Assembly (NCBI GenBank): GCA_049680625.1
Contig: JBAUID010000135.1
Location: 1-11,830, forward strand
Source of the DNA: JAUIAI01 sp049680625
Lineage (GTDB): Bacteria > Pseudomonadota > Gammaproteobacteria > Burkholderiales > Burkholderiaceae_E
DNA length: 11,830 nucleotides
Direction: 5' to 3'
The position numbers and the translations under genes were made by a program. The notes below the pieces were generated by a model that worked only from the letters and a program-made list of their open reading frames with translations, did no database searches and had not been told where the DNA came from. Shown in pieces: positions 1 through 6,676 of the stretch (the stretch's first letter is position 1; each line of letters begins with the position of its first letter).

Positions 1-384
1 CAAATGGAACGCACTACTGCGATGATTGGCAGTATTCAGTCAATTGCTCAGGGCGAGAATGTCAGAGTAGTGTTGTTAAATGTTATCGCTGAAATTCCCG
101 GGTATGTGGCGGCGCAACTTCCTCCGACCCTGCATCAGAATGCCATATCGGAATCAAGAGCTCTGCTCGATGGTTTGGTAAAGAATACTGCGCTCGAAAA
201 AAACTCGGAAGTTGTTGTCGAGGAAGGAAATGCGGCGCAGGTGATCCTTAGAGTTGCGAAAGAGCGCAAGACTGACTTGATCGTTATCGGGTCCCACAAT
301 CCAGGGGTTGCAGACTATTTGCTAGGGTCGGTTGCCGGAAAAGTTGTCCGTCATGCGAGTTGTTCGGTCATGGTTGTACGCTGA
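1..384 (+). CDS. Universal stress protein, UspF/UspG-like single-domain type (5' end outside window)
   Basis: The reading frame is open from base 1 and ends in TGA at 382-384, so the true start lies upstream. About 127 residues are visible, against roughly 145 for the family, so perhaps 15-20 N-terminal residues are missing, including the first beta strand with the usual ATP-contacting Asp. The C-terminal half has the pattern DLIVIGSHNPG, then DYLLGS, then VVRHASCSVMVVR. This matches the nucleotide-binding end of Usp domains and most resembles the UspF/UspG branch, where the second Gly of G-2x-G-9x-G(S/T) is replaced. Usp proteins of this branch are cytoplasmic, usually dimeric, and linked to stress survival and adhesion. 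The gene faces the tandem-domain Usp gene at 482-1327. The family is clear; the subgroup is a judgement from motif resemblance. Confidence 0.9.
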   Translation, partial: QMERTTAMIGSIQSIAQGENVRVVLLNVIAEIPGYVAAQLPPTLHQNAISESRALLDGLVKNTALEKNSEVVVEEGNAAQVILRVAKERKTDLIVIGSHNPGVADYLLGSVAGKVVRHASCSVMVVR

Positions 385-423
385 CGTTTGTACACCGACA
401 TAAACCCGATCCTCGCGTATGCT

Positions 424-459
424 CGATGTGGGGATGTGGTTTTCCACATCCCCACATCG
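424..459. terminator. Perfect 16-bp hairpin between convergent Usp genes, possible bidirectional terminator
   Basis: The arms at 424-439 (CGATGTGGGGATGTGG) and 444-459 are exact reverse complements around a TTTT loop. The hairpin lies in the 97-base gap between two genes that converge on it. No U-tract follows on either strand, so it is not a textbook intrinsic terminator. It may still stop or protect both 3' ends. Confidence 0.5.
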
Positions 460-481
460 GATTAGCGATGCGCATAAAGTC

Positions 482-1327
482 CTAGTGTGACATCAGGACG
501 GGTACTGTCATGCTATTGAGCAGGGTTCGGGTGGTACCACCCAGAACCCATTCGCGAAGCCTGGAATGTCCATAGCCACCCATGACAATTAGGTCGGCAC
601 CAAAATCAGCGGCATGTGACAACAACGTGTTACCGACGTCCATGTCCGACTGAAGGTTACGCACTTGCGCGTTGACACCGTGGCGGGCCAGAAAGAGGGC
701 GATGTCGGTTCCTGGTTGCGGGCCATGACCGACGTTGACACCCGATTCCGGGTTGATCACCAGCACCTCGACCAGGTCGGCGTCTTTTAGTATGGGCATC
801 GCGTCGCTGGCGGCCCGTGCGGCCTCGCGGCTTGCATCCCACGAGAACAAAACGCGAGCGCCGACGGGTCGGAAACTGCCCACATTGGGCACAATCAACA
901 CCGGCCGGCCGGCGCCTAAAATCACTTGTTCAACAAAACCCTGGCTACCAACGTTTGTGGCGTTGTGTGTGGCGGCTTGCCCGATAACAACTAAATCGCT
1001 GTAACGTGCCTGCAGCAAAACAGTGTCTACCGGTGTGTTGCCGATCATTCGAGATTCAGCTGCGTTAACGCCGAAGTCTTTACTGACTTTTTCGAAAACA
1101 GAAATGGCTTCACGCGCAGATTTATCCAGCTGCTCTTGCAGATCAGCAATGAGATCAACTGTCATGCTGAGATACCCGTCACCGGGAACGGTTGCGATAC
1201 CTGTTGGCGCCAGGCCGACAAAGTGTGCTTCGTGTTTCTTGGCCAGTTCGGCGGCTAGCTTAACCCGTTCGGTAAGGGCGGGCGATCCGTCAAGGTGGGT
1301 CAGAATGGTTTTGTATGCCATTGTCAT
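482..1327 (-). CDS. Universal stress protein with two tandem Usp domains
   Basis: The product is 281 aa from the ATG at 1327. A GGAG at 1334-1337 lies 6 bases upstream, and the protein then reads MTMAYKTILTHLDGS, the normal Usp beta-1 strand with its Asp. The frame stays open to 1471, but that 48-residue extension has no Usp character. Domain 1 (about residues 4-150) carries DLVVIGQ but lacks the glycine-rich ATP motif. Domain 2 (about 158-281) keeps DLIVMGGYGHSRLREWVLGG, close to G-2x-G-9x-G(S/T), with Gly where Ser/Thr is usual. So only the second half looks able to bind nucleotide, a common arrangement in tandem Usp proteins. The role is cytoplasmic stress tolerance; the ligand is unknown. 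An FNR/Anr-like box at 1406-1419 suggests control by oxygen. Confidence 0.88.
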   Translation of the reverse strand: MTMAYKTILTHLDGSPALTERVKLAAELAKKHEAHFVGLAPTGIATVPGDGYLSMTVDLIADLQEQLDKSAREAISVFEKVSKDFGVNAAESRMIGNTPVDTVLLQARYSDLVVIGQAATHNATNVGSQGFVEQVILGAGRPVLIVPNVGSFRPVGARVLFSWDASREAARAASDAMPILKDADLVEVLVINPESGVNVGHGPQPGTDIALFLARHGVNAQVRNLQSDMDVGNTLLSHAADFGADLIVMGGYGHSRLREWVLGGTTRTLLNSMTVPVLMSH

Positions 1328-1405
1328 GTTGGGCTCCGGGTATGAATTGATACGGGATAGATGGATCAATATTTCTGATGCTGGCGCAGACTTTGGGTGT
1401 GGATA

Positions 1406-1419
1406 TTGATTCGGGTCAA
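1406..1419 (-). promoter_or_regulatory. FNR/Anr-type binding site candidate upstream of the tandem Usp gene
   Basis: Read on the minus strand this is TTGACCCGAATCAA, which fits TTGAT-N4-ATCAA in 9 of the 10 specified bases. Its centre is about 85 bases before the Usp start codon. FNR/Anr control of Usp genes is known in Pseudomonas. I could not place a convincing -10 box at the class II distance, so this is a candidate only. Confidence 0.45.
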
Positions 1420-1919
1420 CTGAAATTCGATTAGGAACGCTCTTCGTGGCTGACTTGGCAAGAATATTCATCCTGCCAGTGCCGGACCGACAGCGAACCG
1501 GGTGAAAACACCGTACTCAAAAATAGGCTCGTTTTGGCCGTCAGATAGTCGCTACGATGCGCCTGAATTTGGTTCTCCAGGGCATATCTGACCGTGGACG
1601 CCGGTGCCGATAGACTAACCGCGGCGCTCTCAATGAGAAATATCGACAGTGCGATCGCGGTGTGCATTTATAGCGGTCCGCCTGGAATATCAGGACAACT
1701 AATCGTGCCGTTGACTCAGAGCCAGGCCGACGCAAAAACCTGGCAGGTGACATTCGCTTAAGTACCCGCCAGTGACATCGTCAATGCATTGGCCCGAAAT
1801 CTTTACTTTGCCGTATTGACGACTGCGGCCGCTGACGGATTGATTCGAGGTCAAATTCGGCCCTGATCGCAGCGTTACGTGAGAAATCTAACCAATATTG
1901 GCATAGTTTCAAGGCGGTT

Positions 1920-1948
1920 TTGACGGTGGGGCGGCGATCGGGGATCAT
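1920..1948 (+). promoter_or_regulatory. Sigma-70 promoter candidate for the secreted hypothetical gene
   Basis: TTGACG at 1920-1925 (5 of 6 consensus bases) is followed, after a 17-base spacer, by GATCAT at 1943-1948 (4 of 6). Transcription would start near 1955, giving a leader of about 53 bases before the GTG start at 2008. Confidence 0.4.
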
Positions 1949-2007
1949 TGATAGCTCTGGTCCCGTAAAGGGCGCGATTTGTCAGATTGTCCACAAGAGG
2001 TATCACC

Positions 2008-2568
2008 GTGAATAAAATCTTTATTGCCGCTGCATTAGCCGTGTCGAGTGGCCTGGTCAGTGCCGACGACTTCACCGATACTTTAGAGAATGCACGTCAG
2101 GCATACGAGGAGGGCGATATTGGGGCTGCTCGTGAGGAACTGGTCTATGCAACGCAATTGATAGGCCAGATGCGTACCAAAAAACTGATTGGCTTTCTCC
2201 CCGAAGCCATTGACGGCTGGGAGCGTAAAGATGCTAAGGACCAGGGTGGTGCCGGCCTGTCGGTGATGGGCGGCGGCACCACGGCAACGGCAAACTACAA
2301 AAATGATAAAGAACGAATAAAAATCTCAATCATTGCCGATTCTCCTATGATCCAGGGCTTGTCGATGTTGTTCTCCAACGCGGCCCTGGCTGGCTCTCAG
2401 GGCACGATGAAACGGATCGCCCGTCAAAAAGTGATGGTCAAACCCGATGGCTCACTGACCACGCTGGTGGATAAACGCATCATGGTTGAGGTCAGTGGCC
2501 GTGCGCCAGCCGAAATCAAAGAGACTTATTTCAAGCTGATTGATTTCAAGGCGCTGGCTGCCTATTGA
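2008..2568 (+). CDS. Secreted or periplasmic protein of unknown function
   Basis: The product is 186 aa. The start chosen is GTG at 2008, because AAGAGG at 1995-2000 lies 7 bases before it and the protein then opens with a compact Sec signal peptide (MNKIFIAAALAVSSGLVSA, cleavage before DDF). An in-frame TTG at 1987 has no such support. The mature part begins with an acidic, Ala-rich helical stretch (TLENARQAYEEGDIGAAREELVYA) that resembles a single TPR-like helical pair. It continues with LPEAIDGWERKDAK, a Gly/Thr-rich segment (GLSVMGGGTTATANY), an alternating beta-like stretch (IKISIIADSP) and a C-terminal ISGR-like region. I recognise a conserved-hypothetical style (secreted protein with an LP..i.GW segment) but no named function. 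It is probably monocistronic and converges on fumarase. Confidence 0.8.
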   Translation: MNKIFIAAALAVSSGLVSADDFTDTLENARQAYEEGDIGAAREELVYATQLIGQMRTKKLIGFLPEAIDGWERKDAKDQGGAGLSVMGGGTTATANYKNDKERIKISIIADSPMIQGLSMLFSNAALAGSQGTMKRIARQKVMVKPDGSLTTLVDKRIMVEVSGRAPAEIKETYFKLIDFKALAAY

Positions 2569-2578
2569 TGGCGGGCCA

Positions 2579-2615
2579 AAGCCTGATTGGTTAGCAGCTT
2601 TTTTGTGTCAGGCTT
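2579..2615. terminator. Inverted repeat between convergent genes, possible weak terminator
   Basis: AAGCCTGA at 2579-2586 and TCAGGCTT at 2608-2615 are exact 8-bp complements around a 21-base loop that contains a run of six T. It lies in the 67-base gap between the convergent hypothetical gene and fumarase. The long loop and lack of a following U-tract make it weak. Confidence 0.3.
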
Positions 2616-2635
2616 CGACTGTCACGCTCCGAGAA

Positions 2636-4159
2636 TCACGCCTCCACTACTGGAATTTTGCCAATTTTCATTTGCCATTCACGCGGGCCTGTTTTGTGAA
2701 CAGATTCACCGGTCGAGTCGACGGCAACCGTAACCGGCATGTCTTCCAGGGTAAATTCGTAAATTGCTTCCATGCCAAGGTCTTCAAAGCCGACAACCCG
2801 CGACTTCTTAATTGCTTTTGACACCAGGTAAGCGGCACCACCAACGGCCATCAGGTAGGCCGCCTTGTGTTTGCGAATGGCTTCGATGGCAACCGGGCCA
2901 CGTTCGGCTTTTCCAACCATCGCAATCAAGCCAGTCTGGTCAAGCATCATGTCGGTGAATTTATCCATCCGGGTTGAGGTTGTCGGACCGGCAGGGCCAA
3001 CGGCTTCGTCACGAACCGGGTCGACCGGGCCGACGTAATAAATCACCCGGTTCTTGAAATCGACGGGCAGAGGTTCGCCTTTTGCGAGCATTTCCTGGAT
3101 GCGCTTATGTGCTGCATCGCGACCGGTCAGCATCCTGCCGGAGAGCAACAGGGTTTGACCGGGTTTCCAGGACGCAACTTCAGCGGCAGTCAGTGAGTCC
3201 AGATCGACCCGTTTGGATTTTTCGATATCCGGGGTCCAGTTCACATCAGGCCATGCCGACAGTGGAGGCGGCTCACAAAAAGCGGGTCCGGAGCCGTCAA
3301 GCACAAAATGCGCATGGCGGGTTGCGGCACAGTTTGGAATCATTGCAACAGGTTTGGAGGCTGCGTGGGTTGGGTACATATCGATCTTGATGTCGAGTAC
3401 GGTGGTCAGCCCGCCCAGGCCCTGCGCACCAATACCGAGTGCGTTGACTTTTTCATACAACTCGATGCGCAGTTCTTCGGTTTGATTAGCCGGGCCGCGC
3501 TTCAGTAGTTCGAACATGTCAATGGGCTGCATCAGTGACTCTTTGGCCATCAACATGGCTTTTTCCGCCGTGCCGCCAATGCCGATGCCGAGCATTCCCG
3601 GCGGGCACCAGCCTGCGCCCATTTTGGGCACGGTTTCCAGTACCCAGTCGACAATCGAATCTGACGGATTCAGCATCACAAACTTTGACTTGTTTTCTGA
3701 GCCACCACCTTTGGCCGCAATATCGATGCTGATCGTATTGCCTGGTACCAGTTCGACATGGATAACCGCCGGCGTATTGTCTTTGGTGTTCTTTCGGGCG
3801 AACTGTGGATCGTCAACTACCGAGGCGCGTAACAAATTGTCCGAATTCATATAGCCATCGTGAACCCCCTGGTTGATCGCATCAGCCAGAGAACCGCGAA
3901 AGCCGTCGAACTGAACGTCCATGCCAACCTTGGCAAAGACGTTGACAATGCCGGTGTCCTGGCACATCGGCCGTTTTCCATCGGCACTCATGCGCGAATT
4001 GGTCAGAATCTGCGCAATTGCATCTTTTGCGGCCGGGCTTTGTTCGCTCTCGTAAGCGCGGGCAAGGTGCTCGATATAGTCACGGGGATGGTAGTAACTG
4101 ATGAACTGAAGGCTGGCGGCCACCGATTCGATGAGGTCAGCTTCCTTGATCTTTGTCAT
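2636..4159 (-). CDS. fumA: Class I (iron-sulfur) fumarate hydratase
   Basis: The product is 507 aa, near the usual class I fumarase length. It interconverts fumarate and malate in the TCA cycle, in the cytoplasm, using an oxygen-sensitive [4Fe-4S] cluster. The start is ATG 4159, with GGAG (4166-4169) 6 bases upstream; the frame runs on to 4222 but that extension is not fumarase-like. The N-terminal alpha domain has the three expected cluster cysteines: C66 (PMCQDTGI), C185 (GWCPPGMLGIGIGG) and C277 (IPNCAATRH), spaced much as in E. coli FumA. It also has KGGGSENKSK. The C-terminal beta domain has LLLSGRMLTGRDAAHKR and YYVGPVDPVRDEAVGPAGPT. Both domains are fused, unlike the two-gene archaeal form. 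It is divergent from acs, sharing a 219-base intergenic region. The symbol is by class; fumB-like naming would be equally valid. Confidence 0.95.
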   Translation of the reverse strand: MTKIKEADLIESVAASLQFISYYHPRDYIEHLARAYESEQSPAAKDAIAQILTNSRMSADGKRPMCQDTGIVNVFAKVGMDVQFDGFRGSLADAINQGVHDGYMNSDNLLRASVVDDPQFARKNTKDNTPAVIHVELVPGNTISIDIAAKGGGSENKSKFVMLNPSDSIVDWVLETVPKMGAGWCPPGMLGIGIGGTAEKAMLMAKESLMQPIDMFELLKRGPANQTEELRIELYEKVNALGIGAQGLGGLTTVLDIKIDMYPTHAASKPVAMIPNCAATRHAHFVLDGSGPAFCEPPPLSAWPDVNWTPDIEKSKRVDLDSLTAAEVASWKPGQTLLLSGRMLTGRDAAHKRIQEMLAKGEPLPVDFKNRVIYYVGPVDPVRDEAVGPAGPTTSTRMDKFTDMMLDQTGLIAMVGKAERGPVAIEAIRKHKAAYLMAVGGAAYLVSKAIKKSRVVGFEDLGMEAIYEFTLEDMPVTVAVDSTGESVHKTGPREWQMKIGKIPVVEA

Positions 4160-4188
4160 GAAAAACTCCGGAAATACAAGGCGGGGAG

Positions 4189-4211
4189 GTCGGCCGGTAC
4201 CTGTCGGCCGG
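4189..4211. repeat. Short direct repeat GTCGGCCGG in the fumarase leader
   Basis: GTCGGCCGG occurs at 4189-4197 and again at 4203-4211, separated by TACCT. Each copy contains the palindrome CGGCCG, so the pair can also fold as a 6-bp hairpin. It lies 30-50 bases upstream of the fumarase start codon, so it would be in the mRNA leader or at the promoter. No confident promoter was found for fumarase or acs in the shared gap. A second pair, CCAACGTAA/CCAACGCAA, sits at 4329-4346 on the acs side. Confidence 0.4.
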
Positions 4212-4378
4212 AAATAGCGCAAAATGGCTAAAATGTGGGCGCGTCAGGGTTGAGCACGTAAGGGTTCAGTAAGCCTGCGTTCATATGTTACAGAAGTTAA
4301 GTACCGGCGGGGCTGGCCGGTTGCGATTCCAACGTAACCAACGCAACCCACCAGCGCAAGTCTATTACGGAGGAGACT

Positions 4379-6358
4379 ATGTCAGCAGAAATCGAGAGCG
4401 TCCTGCACGAAGAGCGACTGTTCGCCCCAGACCCGGCTTTTGTCAGCCAGGCAACAATCTCGGGGATGGACCAGTACCAGGCGATGTGTGCCGAGGCCGA
4501 AAAAGATCATGCGGGTTTTTGGGCCGGGCTTGCGCGTGAGAATCTGATCTGGCACAAGCCGTTCACCAAGAGCCTGAACGACAGTGACGCGCCGTTTTTC
4601 AAGTGGTTCGAAGACGGTGAGCTGAATGTGTCTGCGAATTGCCTTGACCGCCATCTTGGCACCCCGGTCGAAAACAAAACGGCCATTATCTTTGAAGCGG
4701 ATGATGGCACCGTGTCGACGGTGACTTACAAAGAACTTCACGCCCGTGTGTGCCGTTACGCCAACGGTTTGAAATCACTGGGTCACGAGGCGGGTGAACG
4801 CGCCATTATTTACCTGCCCATGTCAATTGAAGCCGTGGTTGCGATGCAAGCCTGTGCCCGCCTGGGTATCACCCACTCGGTGGTATTTGGCGGGTTTTCG
4901 GCAAAGTCGCTACAAGAGCGCATTGTCGATGCCGGGGCAACCCTGATTCTGACCGCTGACGAGCAATTGCGCGGTGGCAAAGCGATCCCCTTGAAGCCGG
5001 CTGTTGACCAGGCCTTCACCCTGGGTGGGTGTGATGCGATTCGACACGTTGTTGTGTATAAGCGGACCGGCGGCAAAATTGACTGGCATGATCGCGACGT
5101 CTGGATGCATGAAATGCAAGCGGGACAGGCCGATACCTGTGAACCCGTGATGGTGGGCGCAGAACACCCGTTGTTTATTTTGTATACCTCGGGCTCTACA
5201 GGCAAACCCAAAGGTGTGCAGCACTCATCCGCGGGATACGCGTTACACGCGATGCTGACCATGAAGTGGACGTTCGACATGAAACCCGACGACGTTTTCT
5301 GGTGTACGGCGGACGTTGGCTGGGTCACTGGCCATACCTACGTTTGTTACGGGCCAACCGCGGTTGGTGCCACCCAGGTAATCTTTGAGGGCGTGCCCAC
5401 TTTCCCCCATGTTGGACGATTCTGGGAAATGATCGATCGGCACAAGGTCAGTATTTTCTATACCGCGCCAACTGCAATTCGCGCGTTGACCAAAGCGTCC
5501 GAAGGCAGCCCGGATAAAGCGCCGGGCAAATACAATTTGTCTTCACTGCGCCTGCTGGGCACGGTAGGCGAGCCGATTAATCCGGAAGCATGGATCTGGT
5601 ATCACGAAGAGGTTGGCCGCAAGCGGTGCCCTATTGTTGATACCTGGTGGCAAACCGAAACCGGTGGCCACATGATTACCCCGCTGCCTGGCGTCCATGC
5701 AACAAAACCCGGTTCGTGCACGATGCCATTGCCCGGTATCGCAGCCAGCATTGTTGATGAGACCGGGGCCGATGTTGAACTGGGTAAAGGCGGAATTTTG
5801 GTAATTAAGAAGCCTTGGCCGTCGATGATTCGGACCATCTGGGGTGACCCGGAGCGATTTAAAACGAGCTACTACCCCGAAGACTTTCAGGGGCGTTACT
5901 ATCTTGCCGGCGACGGCGCCAGCCGCGATCTTGACGGATACTTCTGGATAATGGGCCGAATTGACGACGTGTTGAACGTGTCAGGCCACCGGCTGGGTAC
6001 GATGGAAGTTGAATCGGCCCTGGTCTCACACGATCTGGTGGCTGAGGCGGCTGTGGTTGGCCGTCCTGACCCAACCACAGGCGAAGCCATCAGTGCTTTC
6101 GTGGTGCTTAAGGGGGACCGTCCGACCGGTGAGGCTGGTCTTAAAGTGGCCGCCGCACTCAGGGATTGGGTGGCCAAAGAGATTGGCCCAATTGCCAAAC
6201 CAAAAGATATTCGCTTTGGCGACAACCTGCCCAAGACCCGCTCTGGCAAGATCATGCGGCGGCTGTTGCGATCGATAGCCAGGGGTGAAGAAATCACCCA
6301 GGATATTTCAACGTTGGAAAACCCGGCAATCCTCGATCAGCTCAAGGAAAAAATCTGA
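4379..6358 (+). CDS. acs: Acetyl-CoA synthetase (AMP-forming)
   Basis: The product is 659 aa, the usual Acs length. It activates acetate with ATP and CoA to acetyl-CoA, AMP and pyrophosphate in the cytoplasm. The start ATG 4379 has a strong GGAGGA (4369-4374) just upstream. In order it shows the P-loop-like YTSGSTGKPKGVQH, the Acs-typical TADVGWVTGHTYVCYGP and GATQVIFEGVPTFP, VDTWWQTETGG, the hinge region YLAGDGASRDLDGYFWIMGR, and LPKTRSGKIMRRLL with the catalytic Lys at 624. The Trp in DTWWQTETGG corresponds to the pocket Trp that restricts the enzyme to acetate, which argues against propionyl-CoA synthetase. The PKTRSGK context is the site acetylated by Pat-type acetyltransferases in relatives, so lysine acetylation control is likely. 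It is the first gene of an operon with the DUF4212 and symporter genes. Confidence 0.97.
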   Translation: MSAEIESVLHEERLFAPDPAFVSQATISGMDQYQAMCAEAEKDHAGFWAGLARENLIWHKPFTKSLNDSDAPFFKWFEDGELNVSANCLDRHLGTPVENKTAIIFEADDGTVSTVTYKELHARVCRYANGLKSLGHEAGERAIIYLPMSIEAVVAMQACARLGITHSVVFGGFSAKSLQERIVDAGATLILTADEQLRGGKAIPLKPAVDQAFTLGGCDAIRHVVVYKRTGGKIDWHDRDVWMHEMQAGQADTCEPVMVGAEHPLFILYTSGSTGKPKGVQHSSAGYALHAMLTMKWTFDMKPDDVFWCTADVGWVTGHTYVCYGPTAVGATQVIFEGVPTFPHVGRFWEMIDRHKVSIFYTAPTAIRALTKASEGSPDKAPGKYNLSSLRLLGTVGEPINPEAWIWYHEEVGRKRCPIVDTWWQTETGGHMITPLPGVHATKPGSCTMPLPGIAASIVDETGADVELGKGGILVIKKPWPSMIRTIWGDPERFKTSYYPEDFQGRYYLAGDGASRDLDGYFWIMGRIDDVLNVSGHRLGTMEVESALVSHDLVAEAAVVGRPDPTTGEAISAFVVLKGDRPTGEAGLKVAAALRDWVAKEIGPIAKPKDIRFGDNLPKTRSGKIMRRLLRSIARGEEITQDISTLENPAILDQLKEKI

Positions 6359-6675
6359 CACGAGATGAGCATCGGCGCCTTTACTGGCGCCGTAACCTGA
6401 TCCTGATTAGTAGTTTGCTACTGATCTGGGCCGGGGTGACTTTTGGCGTTGCGTTTTTCGGTCGGGAGCTTAGCCATATCGATTTCTTCGGTTGGCCATT
6501 GTCGTTTTGGGTCGGTGCCCAGGGGGCGTTGATTTGTTACGTCATCATCATCGCCTATTACGCACGCGTGATGAATAAGATGGACAGAAATCTGGTTGCA
6601 GACGACCACTACCAAGACTCCGAAGTGAATCCCGACCAGAAATCGGTTGAAGGGCCACCCCGCAGGCCGATCTGA
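6355..6675 (+). CDS. DUF4212 family protein, small subunit of the sodium:solute symporter (start codon uncertain)
   Basis: This is a small membrane protein with two predicted TM helices (around NLILISSLLLIWAGVTFGVAF and GALICYVIIIAYYARV). It has the family signatures YWRRN, FGWPLSFWVGAQG and YARVMNKMDRN. DUF4212 proteins are encoded directly before VC_2705-type symporters, as here, and are thought to be a partner subunit. The first conventional start in frame is TTG 6415, but it would remove the conserved YWRRN segment and give 86 aa. No ATG, GTG or TTG occurs in frame between the acs 3' end and YWRRN. The only near-start codon is CTG 6355, which overlaps the acs stop (CTGA) and has AAGGA 6 bases upstream; it gives 106 aa and is used here. 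A sequencing error or a real frameshift near the ATG at 6365 (other frame) is an alternative. Confidence 0.8.
   Translation: MTRDEHRRLYWRRNLILISSLLLIWAGVTFGVAFFGRELSHIDFFGWPLSFWVGAQGALICYVIIIAYYARVMNKMDRNLVADDHYQDSEVNPDQKSVEGPPRRPI
6373..6392 (+). repeat. GGCGCC hairpin at the acs/DUF4212 junction
   Basis: CGGCGCC at 6373-6379 and GGCGCCG at 6386-6392 form a perfect 7-bp GC stem around TTTACT. It lies 15 bases after the acs stop codon and inside the DUF4212 coding frame, where it encodes the RRLYWRR segment. It could set relative expression by stabilising the acs 3' end or slowing initiation of the next gene, but it may only reflect the coding constraint. Confidence 0.5.
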
Positions 6676-6676
6676 A

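Larger units (their letters stand above)
1328..2007. other. Intergenic region of about 680 bases without a convincing gene
   Basis: This is a gap between the divergent Usp gene (minus) and the secreted hypothetical gene (plus). It holds the FNR/Anr-like box at 1406-1419, a 10-base palindrome CCAATATTGG at 1892-1901, a near-FNR sequence with one extra spacer base at 1840-1854, and a promoter candidate at 1920-1948. Short open frames on the minus strand (1431-1667 and 1541-1753) show no family I recognise and no good ribosome site. An undetected small RNA or a decayed gene remains possible. Confidence 0.5.

Noticed and set aside
1328..1471. 48-residue N-terminal extension of the tandem Usp protein
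   Set aside because: The ribosome site and the Usp beta-1 strand both place the start at 1327; the extension covers the FNR-like box and is not Usp-like.
1431..1667. Minus-strand open frame of 78 codons with a hydrophobic start, considered as a degraded BON-domain or secreted protein
   Set aside because: No BON pattern (no G-V-V-x-L-x-G), no good ribosome site, and no family resemblance.
1840..1854. TTGATTCGAGGTCAA as a second FNR/Anr box
   Set aside because: The half-sites are separated by 5 bases instead of 4, which does not fit the consensus.
4160..4222. 21-residue extension of fumarase
   Set aside because: GGAG at 4166-4169 and the family N-terminus favour ATG 4159; the extension overlaps the direct repeats in the leader.
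6647..6676. TTG start for the symporter within the DUF4212 gene
   Set aside because: ATG 6677 directly follows the DUF4212 stop, a typical coupled start; the ten extra residues have no family resemblance.
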